From Strigamia acuminata (Eukaryota > Arthropoda > Chilopoda > Geophilomorpha > Linotaeniidae), in assembly GCA_949358305.1 (NCBI GenBank), contig OX442316.1, forward strand, positions 16,244,001-16,308,000: a stretch of 64,000 nt of DNA, in the 5' to 3' direction. Every line of letters starts with the position of its first letter. Position 1 is the stretch's first letter. The position numbers and the translations under genes were made by a program. The notes under the pieces are model-generated. The model did no database searches, was not told where the DNA came from, and saw only the letters and a program-made list of their open reading frames with translations. This document shows, piece by piece, positions 45,810 to 54,600 of this stretch.

Positions 45810-46039
45810 TCCTCTCAGATAGTGCTGCCACCAGACAGGCTTTTACTGAAACTGCAACCATCTACCCACATATAAAATCCCTGATTCTTAACCTTTGTAA
45901 CAGTTGACACTCCCTTGACTTTTAAAATCTGTGCTCACACTCCTCGCCAAAAGAAAATATTTTGTTTGAACTAATTTTTCACTACACCATTACTTACTTA
46001 AAAGACCCCGGATGAAGAATTATGTTAGAATTTGGGCCT

Positions 46040-46275
46040 AAAATTTGAGGTTTCTTAATTTTCTGAAGATTATTACTAAAATCTGGGTAAGTTTATAGAA
46101 ATTTAGGCCAATTTCCTACATTTTGGACATCTAAAAATGCTTTTCATGAACATTTAGGCTCAATTCTTATTGAAAAAAATTCGCACTCACTTACACTGGG
46201 ATTCTGGTAAATTATCAGCATGCCCGTAAAACTCTTACTATACCAGCACGCAGCTTAAAGCGCGGTAATACAATA
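46040..46275. repeat. Third copy of the TTAATTTTCTGAAGATT dispersed repeat
   Basis: Matches 27100-27265 in order: TTAATTTTCTGAAGATTATT, AAATTTAGGCCAATTT, TTTTGGACATCTAAAAATGC, GGCTCAATTCTTATT, CGCACTCACTTACACTGG. It ends with GCTTAAAGCGCGGTAATAC. Confidence 0.8.
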
Positions 46276-46285
46276 CCGATAAGAA

Positions 46286-46585
46286 TTATCTTAAGTTAAA
46301 TTTTTCAGAACGCGCGATATTGCAGTAACGCATGGCAGTGCTATTCACGACATTTGATTGAGTTCTGTACAGCTATCAACTAATTAAGTGATACCTAGAA
46401 ACCAACTACCAACCATCCACCCACACTCCCTCCCACCCAATCATTAACCCGGTGATCCATAATATGCGCAATATTCGTACGCGCAACATGTAAGAATTAT
46501 TTTTACACGTGATGTCGCGCATACGAATAGCACTGCCATGCGTTACTGCGATATTGCGCGTTCTGAAAAATTTAACTTAAGATAA
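46286..46585. mobile_element. MITE with about 62-bp near-perfect inverted ends
   Basis: The left end TTATCTTAAGTTAAATTTTT and the right end AAAAATTTAACTTAAGATAA are the outer parts of an inverted repeat. The repeat runs on through CAGAACGCGC and GTAACGCATGGCAGTGCTAT with only a couple of mismatches. The centre contains GATCCATAATATGCGCAATA, similar to an inverse block inside the MITE at 8099-8392. There is no coding capacity. Confidence 0.85.
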
Positions 46586-48679
46586 CAAAGATAAGTTGTA
46601 TAGTACTAATTTGATGGTGCTCTACAACTTTGTAATTGGAAAATTTGCCTTATCTTAAACGGTTTAAAAGTTAGCAAGTGAATGACCTTGAAAATGACCT
46701 TCAAGGTCAAATTTGATAACGTCATTGGATTGCTTTCACCCAACTTCCTATACGATCGCTTCATCAAAGTTGGCCTAGATGCATTTGCTCAGGAAATATT
46801 TGGAGGAAACCAGACTTTTAGGACAACCTGTATATTAAACATTTTCTGAAGTGGCTTCGCACCAACCGAAAACCCATCTCGCACCCGACTAAGAAGCGCT
46901 GCATTAAATCAAGTACCTCCATCCTAAACTACACAAACAAATTAAGTGATTGCTTTATTACACAAAAGATTTATTAATAATTTAATTACAAGCTACTATA
47001 CATAAACCATCACAGATAAGGTGGAAAACCCATAAAAGCTAGTAAGAGTGCTTGTACTACTTGACATTGACATTGTGTAAATAACTTTGACATAAACATA
47101 AAACTTTAATTGCTTCATCAATAATGAACTAATGAGTAATTTTCTTATGCTGTGATAAACACCAATGCTTACTTGAATCATATCTTATGCCTGATTGATT
47201 GACCCAATGGGCAATGTCTTTGTTTGTCCATTAACACTTAATGACACAAAGAGAACAAATTACTCCATATCTAAAAATAGAATCAAAACAACAATGGCTT
47301 CACAAAGTGGCCTTTTCAAAATAAATCCAATTTGTTTTTGCATAGCTTTACAATGCACTTACTTTCCTTCTCCCTCTCAACAATCACATCAAGCAGTGAC
47401 AAGTCCAGGAAATGGAAGCTTGTTTAGTAATCAATACTAATTGCATCCATTTCCTGTCATTCTTATAATTTCTTTTGTTGCATGTTCATTTTTCACTGGT
47501 GAAAAAGAGATCAGCTTATTGAATTTATTGCCTACTGACTCTTTTCTTAGCATGAGGTCCATAGAGAAGGACAGCTGGTCATGTGTTAGAAGACTATTAA
47601 TCAAAGTCAAGATTAATGTTTAAGAGAAGATTTTGGTTTGTGGGCAGGGGAAATCTTTAATGCACTGGAGACATCTGAAAAGGCAAAGAAAAAAGTGGCA
47701 ATTGGATTTTGCTTCATCTCTTGTTGATTTTAGGGTGTAGGCCTAAATTCCTTGGAGGGTTTTGTGTTAATGTTTTGATCCATATGTGGGTGTGAGTGTC
47801 ATATCTTGAAATTGTGATATTAATCAAATGCTTTCAAATTTATGTTTTCTATGATCAGAAAACCATTTATAATAAACAAATGACATCACTTTGCTGATTC
47901 TCTATAAAATTGGCTTTTTTTAACAAAAAATTTTTTTTTTTTTTTTCTAGAAAAATCCTAAACTTGTCTCATTTAACAAATGATTTATGACTTATTTTTT
48001 GGAACTCAACTTTTAAGTATAAAATGGAGGGCAATGCATCAAAAAATTGCTGTTTTGATGTATGGTAGCCATAGTTTAATAGACTGTGTGTCAACTGATA
48101 TGTCTACTATACAATAGAACATTTCCACCCATTTCTTCTACAACTTTTTCTATAAATGTCCAAGTGTATTAAAGCTTGCCAAGAATTCTGGATTTTGGTT
48201 CAAGTGATTACTTTTTAATTCCCTTTGATCCTAAGTGCTACAAGTATAACTGTATGTTTGTTCTTGTAGCCCTGATTACTCCAGGTATTATGTTTTATGG
48301 GCTTAAAAATTAAAATTAAATTTTAAAATGCAAAAGTTTGTTTTGTCCAACAAAAAAAAAATTAAAGAAATCCTCTGGAGGAGAATAAGTAAAACTACTA
48401 GGACTAAGTGCTGGTTTGCATGTAGAGCTCTTATCTGGAAACAGAAAAAAGGTTTTCATACAGAAGATGAAAAGATTTTCCCCTTCTGCCCTAAAGTAGC
48501 ATAGAGATGTAACAAAAGCATATAAAAAGGTAAAAATATAAATGTAGTCTGTACAGTAGAAAAGTCGATAACCGAATGCCGATTATCCGAACGACAGTTA
48601 TGCAAACGACCAAATTTTGTAATATTTTTGTTACTAATGAAACAACTTCATCCTAGTTACTGAAAAATGTGTTACTAAA

Positions 48680-49078
48680 CTCTTGTTCGACTCAAAAAGG
48701 TGGCCTTCTCCCATTGGCCGAGCCGTATCACTGGTGTAGTGCTCCAAAAATATAGACCCAAACACCAGAAATGCATTGCAATGTACAGACATTGTAATCG
48801 ATTGCCTAGGCAACCGCCAAAAATTCAAACTTGTTTTCTTTCCAGACAAAAAAACCGATAAACAGAACAAAAATGAGTTTTTGATTATATGTTCATATAA
48901 CTTTATTTCTTAAAAGGAAGTAACATTTCTTGATACAAATAATTGAAATTATACCAACTTAAATGGTTATAGCAATCACAAATCATAATAAAAATAAAAA
49001 CTACTTCTCCTAGTGGTAGTAATACAAACTTGAGGCTTGGCCAATGGGAGAAGGCCACCTTTTTGAGTCGAACAAGAG
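48680..49078. mobile_element. MITE family 1 copy 2
   Basis: Ends CTCTTGTTCGACTC and GAGTCGAACAAGAG with long inverted repeats (GGCCTTCTCCCATTGGCC). The interior is the inverse of copy 1 (5751-6058), including ACAGACATTGTAATCGATTG. The right flank is TA; the left flank is not a clean duplicate. Confidence 0.85.
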
Positions 49079-50559
49079 TATACTGTGCCCCTCTAAATCT
49101 TTTTTTTTTAGAAAAATTTTTATTTCCGAAAACCAAATAATCAATTTCCAATCTTGTTCACAGTCCACTGCAAACCATTCAAAGTCAGCCGGTTGCAACA
49201 TTATCATTTGCATATGCAAACTACCAAAAGCAAAAGAAAAAAGATTGGTTTTCTGCATCAAAGTCCATGCAGTGTTTGGTCTTGACCTCTTTAATCCAAG
49301 AAAAAAAGAAAACTCAAGACTCTTGCTTCAGATCACATTGTGCAGTAGCATGCAAAGATGTAATACACACACTCAGAAAATACAATTTCATGGGCTGTAC
49401 CTCATTTTCCTAACATTGGATGCAATGTCATGAAAATGATGTTTCTAAATGAAGAGGCAAAAAATCTCATCAACTCCATTGTGAACAAGCTGTACCAAAT
49501 TCCATTCATTTTTGTACCAAGTAGCCTTTTTAGCACACAGAAGGAAAAATGAGAAAAAGAAGAAAAAGAAAAAAAGATGGAGGATAAAAAAAAAAAAAAA
49601 AAACTAGATTAAAAACTCAGTGAAACCACATCATGTTTCAGAATGAATTGGATCATCTCTTTCAATACTTCAGAGATATATGGAATAAAAATAAAAAGGG
49701 ATGGTGGGCTTGTATTTGATTGGCAGGTTGAATATAAAGTTGTCATTTCAATATTAAACTTTTCTTGTAGGAAATGTGTTAGTTTACTTTAAGCACCATC
49801 AATTTTTCAATCTCATTTTTCTTTTTCTTCCCAAGGGGAAAAACATATTGAAAATATATGTGGTGAGAGGTTGAATGTGGAGAGCAATGAGTTCTTATTC
49901 CACATTGTGTAAAGATGAAGAGTAATGGATTAAATGTTTCATTCCTTCCTCACTTGACAAATAATTGAGATTTCAATTTTAAAAATGGAAATGGTTTGTT
50001 TTTAAATAATGGTCAATGTCATAACAATCATTTTTTTAATTTATCACTTCAGTAAATCAAATTATTGACAAATGCATAAAAAAAATTATTTCATTATTCA
50101 TTGTTTAATTTCAATGCATTTTAATGAGAATTAATAGTCAAATCATTAATTTAAAGAAAAAAAATTTCACCTCGCATGATTTGACATATTTTTCCATTTC
50201 AATGTTATCTTAAAATGTCAATGATGGAAATTGATGACAACATCAAAATTACTTGAGTAGGTTCCTATTGTTTCATATTGTTTGCAAAATGGCAGCAATA
50301 ATAAAATGTTTAATCAAATATCAAATCTGCACTTTGCGGTATTTTGATGCCAAATTCATACTGCGCATTCCATTCTGCACACACGATTTCTAATTTCAGT
50401 TTTCACTTAGTGGAACTAAGCCTAATGCTAAAATATGTGGTGACCTCAAATATTCCTATTTGAGTGCGCACCATATTTCCAAATCGTCTTATAAACATAT
50501 TCAACAAGCTTATATGTTTTGTTTCAATGTAAATTGAAATAAAACATACATTAATAAAA

Positions 50560-50566
50560 TATAAAA
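50560..50566 (+). promoter_or_regulatory. Candidate TATA box of the E2 LTR
   Basis: TATAAAA about 125 bases into the LTR. A start about 30 bases downstream would fall within the hairpin at 50571-50598 and would put the hairpin array in the transcribed leader. Confidence 0.5.
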
Positions 50567-50973
50567 CAAGACACAATATTACCCAAATAATATTGTGTTT
50601 TGCAGCAAGTTTTGGCCCAGCAACAGCGTCAACCAATCACGCTGCAGCGTGCATTGCTTTGATGATGCTGCTAGGCGTGTGCCTGGGCGGAGCATCCCTT
50701 CCCCTCGCGCGTGCCCGGCTCAATTGTTGCACACGACCCGAAGGCGGCCGTGTGTGATCTTTGTGCAACTCGTCATCTGCGCAGCTTTTCTGAGCAGATT
50801 TAGAAGTGAGCCAAACGGTTTTGGCCCACTCTTCCCGCACTCTTGATTCCACCTCCAAACTGTTCACAACCGTGTCAAACTTCTGCCAAAACTGCAAAGT
50901 GTGATCTGTGATTCTTGGACGAATTGAGTTTCATCGCTGGTCTGTACCCACTGTACGGAATAGCAACTTTCTA

Positions 50974-51300
50974 GCTTGAATTACTACACGTAATTTAAGC
51001 CATTTCTGTGTGTGAATTGACATTGAGCTTGCTCTGTCAATTTGTAGTTCTTTGTGTCGAGCTTGCTCCACAAAGAAATCCGTGTGAAACTAACATCGAG
51101 TTTACTCTGTTAGTTTGAAGGCTTTGTGTTGAGTTTAACTCCACAAAGCGAATTGTGTTAAGACGGATTGTTACGTCGAGCTTGCTCCGTAATAATCAAA
51201 CCGCTGTGTGCAAGACGTATTCTCGTGTTGAGCTTGCTCCGCGAGGATTTTTAGTATATTTTAGCAAAGTATTTTAGCGTCGAGTTTACTCCGCTAAAAT
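50974..51300 (+). promoter_or_regulatory. Array of seven covarying bulged hairpins (plus one plain hairpin) in the E2 LTR
   Basis: Hairpins at 51015-51042, 51048-51077, 51087-51116, 51121-51149, 51166-51197, 51219-51248 and 51271-51300. Each reads: arm of 8-10 nt, then TC or TT, then GAGC or GAGT, TT, then matching GCTC or ACTC, then the complementary arm. Arms differ completely (AATTGACA, TTCTTTGTG, AAACTAACA, GCTTTGTG, GATTGTTACG, ATTCTCGTG, ATTTTAGCG), yet each pairs with its own partner, using G-T wobbles in the fifth and sixth. H4 has one extra loop base. As RNA, the GAGC form makes a G(CUUG)C tetraloop with a 2-nt pyrimidine bulge four pairs below. A plain 11-bp hairpin (50974-51000) precedes the array. 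Confidence 0.9.
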
Positions 51301-51350
51301 CCCGCGCTCACACGACGCCATCGACGCCATCTTGGAGCCAACGGTCAACT

Positions 51351-51356
51351 GTGAGT
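51351..51356 (+). promoter_or_regulatory. Candidate leader splice donor of E2
   Basis: GTGAGT after ACT in the LTR, downstream of the hairpin array. It could supply a leader exon for a spliced ORF3 message. This is inferred from the motif only. Confidence 0.25.
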
Positions 51357-51576
51357 GTACATTTGAAGAAGAAGCCAGATCGACCCCAAACATTTTAAAT
51401 AATACCTCCTTTGTATTTTGAACGATTAAAACTATCTAATTTTTCCTTTACTCTGTGTAAAATCATTCCCCTAGACAAACATTTGGCCACAGAGTAGAAG
51501 TCCTGTACGGCATCTCTACGACGATTGCTTATTGAATTTACATAATTTAATAAGTAAAAACCCGGATCGCCGCACT

Positions 51577-51594
51577 TGGGGGCCCGGCCGGGAT
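51577..51594 (+). promoter_or_regulatory. Primer-binding site of E2, tRNA-Pro-like
   Basis: TGGGGGCCCGGCCGGGAT starts two bases after the LTR. It differs from the known tRNA-Pro site at two positions and from the E1 site at two. Confidence 0.8.
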
Positions 51595-51666
51595 AGTTTT
51601 GATTGTTAAAATCCGATTTTTGCGAAAAAATCCTTTATTTCCATTGTTCTTTTTCAATTTGACAAA

Positions 51667-54561
51667 ATGGCGACGCCAATGCAAATTGTAAAACGACAGC
51701 GAGGTCGACCAAGCACTCAGAAACGAGCAGCGACGGTTTTGCCGGCTCTCGAGCCTGAAATGCTTATGGAGAAAATTATTTCTGAAGAAATAACACCAGT
51801 TCCAGATCCGAAACAACTCAAGGATGCTGAAAATGAAGTTGCTAGAGCATTAAGCGCTTCAAGTGCGAGTTCTAACGACCAAGAACTCCCGCCACTTCCA
51901 CTGGAGGAAGTGGAAAATACGTTACGTGAAATGGAAAGTGAATCGTCTCACGAATCACCTCCTCGCATGACCATGCTGGATGCTTTGAGAAATCAAGCAC
52001 GCCAGGATGGCGCCCAAATAACGGACGACATGACGGTGGAAGAGATTCATCGCGCCATGATACGACTTCACACTGACCGAGCCGTTTCAAATTTACAATT
52101 TGAAATGGAACGAAAAGAAGCTGAGCTTCAACAACAAAAAGCGGAGGTTGAGCTCCAACACATGGAACTCAATCGACAAAATGAGGAATTTCTAGCCCAA
52201 AAAGCTAGAGAATACAGGTTAAAAGGTGAAGTGGAAGATCTTTCTAAAATGAATACTAGAAATGAACTTTCAATTCGCTCACACCAAGAGGCGCGAAGAC
52301 AGCTCGAGCTTACCAAAAGTAAGCTGGAGCAGAAAAATAAAGAACTGATTGATTTGGCAGACCACTACCAACGCAATCATAATCAACTAGTGAGATATGC
52401 TGCTGAATTAGACACACGTGCTAAAACACAGCGTACTCGCGAAAGCAAAATAGCTAAGCGTGAAGACGAGATTTTCCACTCACTGGATCAACCCAGTACG
52501 AGCGGACAAGTCAAGTCTAGCGGCTCTGCTAAGCGATTACAACCAGGAGAATCGCAAAATCAAATAAATGAGAATGAAATTCTCCGAGCTGATTTGTTGC
52601 GCGCTCAAGAAGAGCTTGCAGAAATGAAAGATCGTTTGCAAGCAAGAAATTATACTGACCAATTGGTGCAACCAGAAATGGCTGCGCCAACTGTTCCTAT
52701 TTTGACTCCCGAAACAATAACAATTTCTGTTGTTTCAGAGTTAAGTAGCCAATCTGGATTATCGAGTGATGACGACCAACGTTCGCGTCGCCGCCATCGC
52801 TCAAAAAGAAAACGTCCTTCAGATTCCGAGGAAAGGAGAGCTGATCGCAATCCACTTCCTGGTAATCAAAATCCTATTTTTCACAACAGTGACCGACTGT
52901 TGGGGATGGTAGACGATCGAAATAGACGGCATGAAACTGGTATTCATGTTACTCGAACGATACCATTGGCTCAACAGCAAGACTCGTCAAAAAGAAGTCG
53001 ACGAGACACGAATCCAGCACGCGAACCACCCGACGGACATGAAAGCCCGCCAGGTGGGGGTCAGTATAGAAGAAATCCACCAGATGGAGGAAATCCAGAT
53101 GGACATGGAGATGGACCACCTGGAGGTGGACGTCGACCGCCAGACGACGACGGCGACCCACCCGACCCACCTGAAACACCACATTTTAACACGCCTTCAA
53201 ATTCACAATCTGATTCAAGGTCGGATTCTGATGTGAATGCGCAACAAGAACGCGATAATCGACATCGATCTCATCGACGTCGACATCGAGGCCACTCTTC
53301 TCGGCGTAATACGCATTATTACACTGCTGAAGAAATTGATCGATTATTAGCTGATCGTCGATCTTCCGATCGATCTGACGCTACTGCCGATAATGCTGAC
53401 ATCGCATTACGACAGAAAATTGCACAATATACTGCAATCAACTGGACTCACGATTTAGTTGATGAAAGGACTATTAGATGGGATCACATCAAACCCGCTT
53501 TATTCGATGGAGAATGGGAAGCTGGATCCACTCTTTTAGATGAAGTTTTACGAATTTCAAGGTTGAATGGCATTGCATGTCACACTGCTTTGAAAAGAGT
53601 AGTACCTAAAGCTCTTATAGACCGAGCTGAGAAATGGTTTTATTCTAAACAATTTCAAAATTGGAACCACTTTGTAGAAGAATTCATGACTGAGTATGGA
53701 GAGTCAAGTGAAGACTTATTACAAATGTGGGATAATCTTTCTCAAAATAAAGGCGAAAGTCTTCGCTCTTATTTAAGAAGGACTGAGGATTTATTGGTCA
53801 CTCTCCCTTATACGATGGGAGACGCAGCCATTGATCGTCAATTCCGTCGTGGATTGACAGATTACTCAAAAAATGTTCTACTTTCTGTACGAGCACCTTA
53901 TCCGGGTGGTTTCGCTGAATTAGCCAAATTTATGCGAGCCAATCAGATAAGGATTGACGAAAATTATAAAGCTTATCTACCAGCTGATGAAAAAGTTGCG
54001 TACGCTAAGCGACAGCAACGGAGAAAGGAGTTGGCAAAAGACACACGTTTTGCTAACACCCCTCTTTTGCAACCCCAAAAACGAGGAGATTTTTTGGCAG
54101 AAACTGCTAAAGAATCAAAAAAGGGATCGGATGGAAAAAATCCTCATCCAACCCCTAAAGCTCACTTAGCCGAAGTGACTGAAATGGAGGCTGCTTCTGA
54201 ACCAGAGAAATCTGACTCGGAACCAGAAAGCGAGGCTGCAGCTGCTTTATTAGCCCGTAATAACGCAGTAGCTCGAAAATTTGGACCAAAGATGGCGCCT
54301 AAAAACGTTACTTTTGGTTCACCAAAGACAGACGCGCTCAGTAGATCGAAGTCGCCGACCCCTAAGAAGGACGAAGCCAAACGTTCAAGTTCGCCTTCGC
54401 CAAAAGTCGCGAAATCGCCTGCTACTGACCCGTGTAATATTTGTAAAAAATTGGGACATTGGGCTAAAGAATGTCCTGACAGAAAATCGAGCAAAGACAA
54501 GATTATAGAAGAGTTCGAGAAATCGATGAAATCAATCGGCGAGCTTCTAAAAAACTTGTAA
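51667..54561 (+). CDS. gag: E2 Gag
   Basis: 964 aa from ATG in a good context (AAAATGG). The region of residues 130-260 is a predicted coiled coil (long Glu/Gln/Lys runs such as EAELQQQKAEVELQHMEL). Residues 380-560 are basic, Pro/Gly/Asp/His-rich and disordered. The capsid homology region lies at about residues 600-760 (LIDRAEKWFYSKQFQNWNHF, MTEYGESSEDLLQMWDNLSQ). The CCHC knuckle CNICKKLGHWAKEC is at 923-936. It ends ELLKNL just after the slippery site. Like E1 Gag it has a long N-terminal extension, but of coiled-coil rather than Arg/Ser type. Confidence 0.95.
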   Translation: MATPMQIVKRQRGRPSTQKRAATVLPALEPEMLMEKIISEEITPVPDPKQLKDAENEVARALSASSASSNDQELPPLPLEEVENTLREMESESSHESPPRMTMLDALRNQARQDGAQITDDMTVEEIHRAMIRLHTDRAVSNLQFEMERKEAELQQQKAEVELQHMELNRQNEEFLAQKAREYRLKGEVEDLSKMNTRNELSIRSHQEARRQLELTKSKLEQKNKELIDLADHYQRNHNQLVRYAAELDTRAKTQRTRESKIAKREDEIFHSLDQPSTSGQVKSSGSAKRLQPGESQNQINENEILRADLLRAQEELAEMKDRLQARNYTDQLVQPEMAAPTVPILTPETITISVVSELSSQSGLSSDDDQRSRRRHRSKRKRPSDSEERRADRNPLPGNQNPIFHNSDRLLGMVDDRNRRHETGIHVTRTIPLAQQQDSSKRSRRDTNPAREPPDGHESPPGGGQYRRNPPDGGNPDGHGDGPPGGGRRPPDDDGDPPDPPETPHFNTPSNSQSDSRSDSDVNAQQERDNRHRSHRRRHRGHSSRRNTHYYTAEEIDRLLADRRSSDRSDATADNADIALRQKIAQYTAINWTHDLVDERTIRWDHIKPALFDGEWEAGSTLLDEVLRISRLNGIACHTALKRVVPKALIDRAEKWFYSKQFQNWNHFVEEFMTEYGESSEDLLQMWDNLSQNKGESLRSYLRRTEDLLVTLPYTMGDAAIDRQFRRGLTDYSKNVLLSVRAPYPGGFAELAKFMRANQIRIDENYKAYLPADEKVAYAKRQQRRKELAKDTRFANTPLLQPQKRGDFLAETAKESKKGSDGKNPHPTPKAHLAEVTEMEAASEPEKSDSEPESEAAAALLARNNAVARKFGPKMAPKNVTFGSPKTDALSRSKSPTPKKDEAKRSSSPSPKVAKSPATDPCNICKKLGHWAKECPDRKSSKDKIIEEFEKSMKSIGELLKNL

Positions 54562-54600
54562 GCGCGCATCCAGACGGTCTAGTGGATGCGACGCCTACCG
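54549..54600 (+). promoter_or_regulatory. -1 ribosomal frameshift signal of E2
   Basis: In the gag frame CTA AAA AAC contains A AAA AAC (54549-54555). Nine bases later CGCATCCA (54565-54572) pairs perfectly with TGGATGCG (54583-54590) across a 10-base loop. CGGT in that loop could pair with ACCG at 54597-54600 to make a pseudoknot. The -1 frame passes the gag stop and continues into pol (LVSAHPDGLVDATPTASEN). Pol has no ATG near its beginning, so it depends on this shift. Confidence 0.85.

Larger units (their letters stand above)
43185..50435. other. AT-rich non-coding stretch between E1 and E2
   Basis: No gene is strongly supported. Contents: a Tc1/mariner-like end (TA then CAGTGAGGGCAAAAACTAAG at about 44345), a 90-nt hairpin (44845-44934), poly-A tracts (45361-45440), a dispersed repeat (46040-46275), a MITE with long perfect ends (46286-46585), MITE family 1 copy 2 (48680-49078) and a poly-A tract (49584-49604). 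Confidence 0.6.
50436..51574 (+). repeat. 5' LTR of E2
   Basis: 1139 bp from TGTGGTGACC, the same first ten bases as the E1 LTR, to CGCCGCA. It ends two bases before the PBS, exactly as in E1. There is a TATAAAA box at 50560-50566, then a perfect 10-bp hairpin ACACAATATT/AATATTGTGT at 50571-50598 near the likely transcription start. Seven bulged hairpins lie at 51015-51300. No second copy lies in the window, so the boundaries rest on comparison with E1. Confidence 0.8.

Noticed and set aside
51015-51300. Hairpin array as rho-independent terminators or DNA transposon ends
   Set aside because: There are no T-tracts, the context is a eukaryotic LTR, and unit arms are unrelated in sequence, so they cannot be repeated copies of a transposon end.
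54582-54584. GTG at 54582 as the start of E2 Pol
   Set aside because: The frame is open upstream to a canonical slippery site. A frameshift explains expression better than a GTG start in a eukaryote.
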